64,000 bases of DNA from Cheilinus undulatus (taxonomy: Eukaryota > Chordata > Actinopteri > Labriformes > Labridae), in assembly GCF_018320785.1 (NCBI RefSeq), contig NC_054869.1, positions 31,722,289 through 31,786,288 of the forward strand. Direction: 5' to 3'. Below are positions 59,744 through 64,000 of this stretch, in pieces. The notes below the pieces were generated by a model that was not told the origin of the DNA, searched no databases, and was given only the letters and a program-made list of their open reading frames with translations. Made by a program: the position numbers and the translations under genes. Each line of letters starts with the position of its first letter. Positions within the stretch are counted from its first letter, which is position 1.

Positions 59744-60928
59744 GTGAGTGAGATTTTTTAATTTGATAATCAAGAAACTGGTAAAAGCAGTAACTTCCAT
59801 TTGGTTTTAGTAGTTTTTTTCACTCAATACAGTCTTGTAGCACTCCCTTGTGCTTGGTATATATCTCAAATATTCTAGTTGAATGCCAATACTTGATATA
59901 CATTACATGTTTTACTGTTGGGACAAAAGCAAATTTAGTTTCTAAGTGACACCCATATGGGCCAAATGCCAAACTTCATACAGGTGCTTTAAACAGCTGA
60001 GGTCCACTGATAAAATATAGAGTGCCAGTGGCCAAGCAGGACTTCCAGATAACAATGACCTTCTTAACTGACCTCTGTTGCGCAAGGTGAGTAGGAACAG
60101 TGCCATAAATAGTGCCGTTGATAGTCTGACTTCATCTCTTAGTAGTTTATTCAGTCATAGTTTCATAATTTCTGAGTCAAATACACCGTATTACCAAAAG
60201 TATTCACTCACCCATCCAAATAATTGAAATCAGGTGTTCCAATCTGTCACATTTAAGTTAAAAAATGAATCATCACACCAGTGAATAAAATCATCCACCA
60301 CTGGTCCAGGAGCTGTATCCTCCCCCTGTAACAGACTCACTACAACTGTGTCATTTGACTTGGAGAGCACAAAATAATAATAATAAGAAGAAGAAGATGA
60401 AGAAAAACAACAGCATAGCTTTATTTATACAGTACCTTTGAGTACAAAGCAAGAACCTAGACACAAAAATATCAACAGAATTACTAAAAATTACATCAGA
60501 AGAACCCAACAGTACATTAAACAACCAACACTCACTAAAACAACATAAGGACCCGACAGCTGAAGAAGACAAAAACAAAACCTCAAACAATGTATTAATC
60601 CAACATAGACAGAACCCAAGCAATACAAGAACCCAAAAACATGAACTTAGACCTAATGTACCAGCAGTACAAGATAATGTAAGAGAGGTAAATGCTGAAA
60701 ATAAATAAATAAATAAATGAAACAAAATAAAATAATTAAAGCACTTAAAGCATTAAAGGGCGATTTAAGTGGTAAAAATTGTGTTTAAAAAAGATATTAA
60801 GGAATTTTTGAGCATACTGATCAATAAGTTCATTAGGAACTAATTGATGAATTAGAATTCATTCTATTTTAAACCTCATCTAAAAAAGTTTGATTTCAAA
60901 ATGTGTTTGTGTGGAGTTATGTGGTTGC
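59744..60928. other. repeat-rich spacer after lectin exon 2
   Basis: No exon continuing the lectin gene was recognised. The stretch holds a Tc1-like terminus near 60185. At about 60410-60620 AGAACCC-type words recur after CTTTATTTATACAGTACCTTTGAG, a common fish repeat end. A poly(GT)/GTGTGC-rich run follows at 60900-61030. Confidence 0.4.
60184..60295 (+). mobile_element. Tc1-like element end
   Basis: CACCGTATTACCAAAAGTATTCACTCACCC followed by AATTGAAATCAGGTGTTCC is a recognisable fish Tc1/mariner-type terminal sequence. The partner end was not found, so it is a solitary or truncated copy. Confidence 0.5.
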
Positions 60929-63560
60929 TTATACTATATGTTGTGTGTACTTTTGGGTGTTTGTGCGCACATAGTTGCTTGTGTGTTGTTGTGTGTGCTT
61001 GTAGTTATGTGCGTTCGTGTGGAGCGTGTGTATGAGATGACCTGCTTTCTCCCAGGTCTGTTCTTCAACATATCTCCATGTTGGCATGTCCAGCTGCACA
61101 GACCTCTTGTTCAGTGCTTGAGGCTCTTCCATCAGGCACAGTACCTGACATTTGGCATACCAGCTGACATCTTTACATGGTCCAGGCCAGAAGAATTTGT
61201 TGACACCATTTCGATGCATGCAGTTTACTTGGATGTTGTTTTCTTCAGCAGCCATTATGATCCCAGAATAGGGGTGATCATTATACCTCACCACACACCA
61301 CCTCCCCACATAGTCACTGGTAATAGCCTCTGGCTGCCACAGGGGTTCAGTGGCAGGGGCATCTGGAGCCAAAATGTCTTGCAGAGTTGCTTCTTTGAGC
61401 TCAAAGCATGGGCAATCCATTACACCTTTCTGCTTTGACAGAGACAGGTTATATCACTGAACTTAATGTTTTTCAGGTGATGTGCTCACGATCTGATGGA
61501 TTTTCATTGTACCTTTAATAGCTGTCACAGGAGGTACCTGTGAATAGAAATAAATCATAGCTCAAATTATACAGGTTCTCCATAAAATCATGTTTTATCA
61601 TCGTGACTCAATGTTGTTTACTGGCTATAATTATGCTTCTGTTTTAGGTAAGTAATGCGGCTATTTTAGGGGAACATAAGGCTTTATCTCATTCTATCGT
61701 AACCTCTGCCATTTTGTCCACACTCCGTTCAGGTACATAGAATAGGTGAACCGAAGTCTCTTGAATGTATTACTTTTGGAAGAGCACCTCTGCATTCGGG
61801 GTGTCTTCTCCTTGGCGAGCAAGTCTGTCTGCCAATCGCTTCAAGGCCCCACCAACTCCAGCTGCAGCCCCTTTTCCGTGACTGGCCTCAAAATAGTTCC
61901 AAGAGATATCAAAGCCCCTTTTGAATGGCTCAGTGCACAGCAGCAACAAGTTCCCTTTTTGTTTATACTGGGTTGCTGGCCCATCGCTGAATAAGTGCAG
62001 CCGCTGTACTTGGGGGAACTTCTCCTTTACCATCTCAAAAACTGGGTCCAGATGGGCCCAAATGGCTGGTGGGTCATGCCTCTGAGAAGGGGAGATGGAA
62101 CAAAAGCTCAAAGGAGGCATTGATGAGGTATACAGCACACAAGTGTAGAGTGTTGTTTGTTGATGGGATCCTCCAAAGTGGACAGACTGGACCTCATTTG
62201 TATACTTTCAGACATAGTTTTCACTAAAGTCAACATGAATGTGGCATTCATTGTCCGTGAGTTTCTCTCTCAGCTCCCTGTATGCTTTGAATTACCACCT
62301 TATGTTGAAAAGGTGTTGACGAAACTTTCCCATTCGAATTTGGAACTGTTCTGCTTCGTCCTCTGTCAGCGTGATCTCTTTTTTGACTGTCACAATGGAC
62401 TTTTTTCATCATTGGTGACTTCAGTAGACCACTGAGTGAGAGCAATGGGGTTAGATGTTGTGGGTGTTGCCACTGCAAAAGCAGATAGATTACACTCTTT
62501 GCAAACCCCATAAGCACTGTCCTTCAAATGTGGATCACAGGCAATGGTATCTGCCATCTCCTCAACATCTTTAGTGGAAAGAATCCCACTACTGAAAAGG
62601 CTTGTGGACATGAACTGTAGGTTCTCATGTGTCTTGCACTGACAGGTTTCCCTGCCAGATTCAGGTGGCGCTACAACCCAAAATGGCCTTTGGCTGCAGA
62701 AAAAGGAGTATGACACCTTGAGTGTACTTTCAGAAACAAAGTTCCTGAAGATGTTTTTGATGGTGTCTGTCAGCAGTCTCTGTTGCATTTTCTTTTTCTG
62801 AAGAGTGATGGTTTGCCTTTTGTCAGCTGTCATTCTACTTACATCATCTCTCAGGTTGTAGGCTACTGCATGTCTTTTAGTCTGTATATTTTCTGTGTCA
62901 TCCTCTGATAGCTGCAGAAGTTTCCTTGCAGCTGTGCTCTTTTTTTAGAGAAGCCCATGGTTTCCCATGCTAACCTCTGAAGCCTGTATTTCTTAGTTAT
63001 ATTGCCCATGGTGGCTCTAGCAAGCACCTGCTTTTCTTTTTGTTTTCTTGCACTGTGGTATTTCTGTCTTCAACCACAGATACATGAAGCAGTAGTTGTC
63101 TGCATGAGTTGGGATGATTAGGATGTTTTAATAGCAGGGCAGCTTTGAGTAGTTTGATAGTGTTTTCCTTTGATACCGTTAACCTTGTTTCCTTTGCCTA
63201 AAACACAAAAACACTCATTTTACCTGCATTTTAAAAACACAGTAGCAGTATACAACTAACCTGCGTTCAACATTCAAACATTCATACACCTAATGCGACC
63301 CTTTCCTTTATTCTAATCTTAGCCTCAACTTGATATTTGTTATTCATCCCATCACTGATATCGATGAAAACACTACACTTTTACACTTCTGACCTTGAGG
63401 GTTGCAGAGATGTAGGTGGGGACTCCACAGCTGCCCTGGTCTTTTCGTTGAGTTTTTCTCTTCCTTAGTCACTACGTCTTCCTCTGTGCTCTCTGTTCTT
63501 GCTCAGTGAGGTTGACAATTCTTTTATTTTTTTTCCTGTCTCTCTCCTGTCTCCTGTCTC
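60929..63560 (-). pseudogene. DDE-like multicopy element gene, decayed
   Basis: Minus-strand pieces in order: a basic N-terminal stretch with NLTEQEQRAQRK (~63510) broken by a stop; MTADKRQTITLQKKKMQQRL (62833 onward), SFFCSQRPFWVV and CQCKTHENLQF; a frameshift at an A-run near 62400; then TVKKEITLTEDEAEQFQIRM, an in-frame TGA after HVDFSENYV, HFGGSH, SPSQRHDPPAIWAHL, LHLFSDGPATQYKQKGN and FEASHGKGAAAGVGGALKR. After a gap (61770-61420) comes a C-terminal VGRWCVVRYNDHPYSGII domain. The order D (DFSENY), D (FSDG), E (FEASHGKG) suggests an RNase H-like transposase. I recognise the family as a multicopy unnamed protein of fish genomes. At least two shifts and two stops show this copy is dead. The exact superfamily is unknown to me. 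Confidence 0.65.
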
Positions 63561-63568
63561 TCAGATTT

Positions 63569-63773
63569 TCCACCCTGTTAGTTTCAGGTTCCACCCTGTT
63601 AGGATTACATACCTAACGGTGGAAAATGTTACACCAAATTAGCAATTGCTATGACAGAGAGCAGAGTTATGCTAGTTAGCTTTGCACAGATAAACAGTAT
63701 TTTAATACAAATATTGACTTTATAATAAAAAAAAAAGTGGTTTACTTCCATCATAATTGAGCCTAACAGTGGA
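63569..63773. repeat. four copies of a CCTAACxGTGGA-type motif
   Basis: TCCACCCTGTTAG occurs at 63569-63581 and 63590-63602. Its inverted forms CCTAACGGTGGA and CCTAACAGTGGA lie at 63612-63623 and 63762-63773. The cluster sits immediately upstream of the DDE-like pseudogene and may belong to the element's end or promoter. Confidence 0.5.
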
Positions 63774-64000
63774 AGTTTAAGAGTAGTACAGACAGATTAA
63801 CAGCATAAAACTTCTGATAAAAGAAGACAGAAAGTTGCTTCTCACCTTCTTTTCTTCTCCAAAGTCCCTCTGAAAAATAAGCCATTAAGTTAGTAAAGTT
63901 GCATATTTTCTGTATGGGACAGAAAAAAGTGGGGACAATCATGATTTGGTGCAGCATAGGGCATATAGACCTAGTGTACCCTAATGTCAAGTCTAAACCA
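63774..64000. other. right-edge sequence
   Basis: AT-rich with no recognisable gene; it may still belong to the element whose pseudogene lies to its left. Confidence 0.3.

Noticed and set aside
60351-60725. 124-codon minus-strand hydrophobic frame
   Set aside because: Arises from a repeat rich in AGAACCC and AATAAT on the plus strand; leucine/phenylalanine-rich low complexity, no homology.
60890-61438. 182-codon plus-strand frame
   Set aside because: It is the opposite strand of the C-terminal domain of the DDE-like pseudogene plus a GTGTGC-rich run.

Overview
The window is nuclear DNA of a ray-finned (teleost) fish. It holds split vertebrate genes with short GT-AG introns, many hAT, Tc1 and Harbinger-like repeats of the kinds common in teleosts, tRNA-derived SINEs and AT/TG microsatellites. 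There are no bacterial operons, rRNA or CRISPR arrays. I rebuilt the gene models by hand by joining exons with consistent splice phase and comparing the proteins with remembered vertebrate orthologues.

Left block (1-26 kb, minus strand): the first coding exon of isca1 (mitochondrial Fe-S assembly) at 1507-1587, with the rest beyond the left edge. Upstream of it lies a complete 28-coding-exon tut7/zcchc6 gene (terminal uridylyltransferase, 1312 codons) from 25057 down to 4365. Its introns carry a Harbinger-like element, nested hAT-like elements, a helicase fragment, a LINE tail and microsatellites.

Middle block (28-52 kb): the vertebrate multiciliated-cell locus, all in one direction. It runs ccno (28526-30091), mcidas/multicilin (31599-34593) and cdc20b (40482-51611). 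The first coding intron of cdc20b contains three miR-449-family hairpins on the sense strand (40.6-41.1 kb) and the whole gpx8 gene nested on the antisense strand (42221-44196). Multicilin switches on the multiciliation programme, cyclin O supports centriole amplification, and the miR-449 host gene cdc20b is co-expressed. gpx8 is an ER peroxidase that appears to be along only by position.

Right block (52-64 kb): repeat-rich. It holds a remnant of the hAT-like family found in the cdc20b intron, and a 1.77 kb hAT element with a broken BED zinc finger. Next come the 5' part of an unidentified C-type-lectin-domain gene on the plus strand, an internally deleted Tc1 element, and a frameshifted DDE-like pseudogene of a multicopy fish family on the minus strand.

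I found no system that looks wholly undescribed. The most rewarding part is the compact, apparently conserved ccno-mcidas-cdc20b/miR-449/gpx8 architecture, followed by the decayed DDE-like element with its repeated CCTAAC-type motif.
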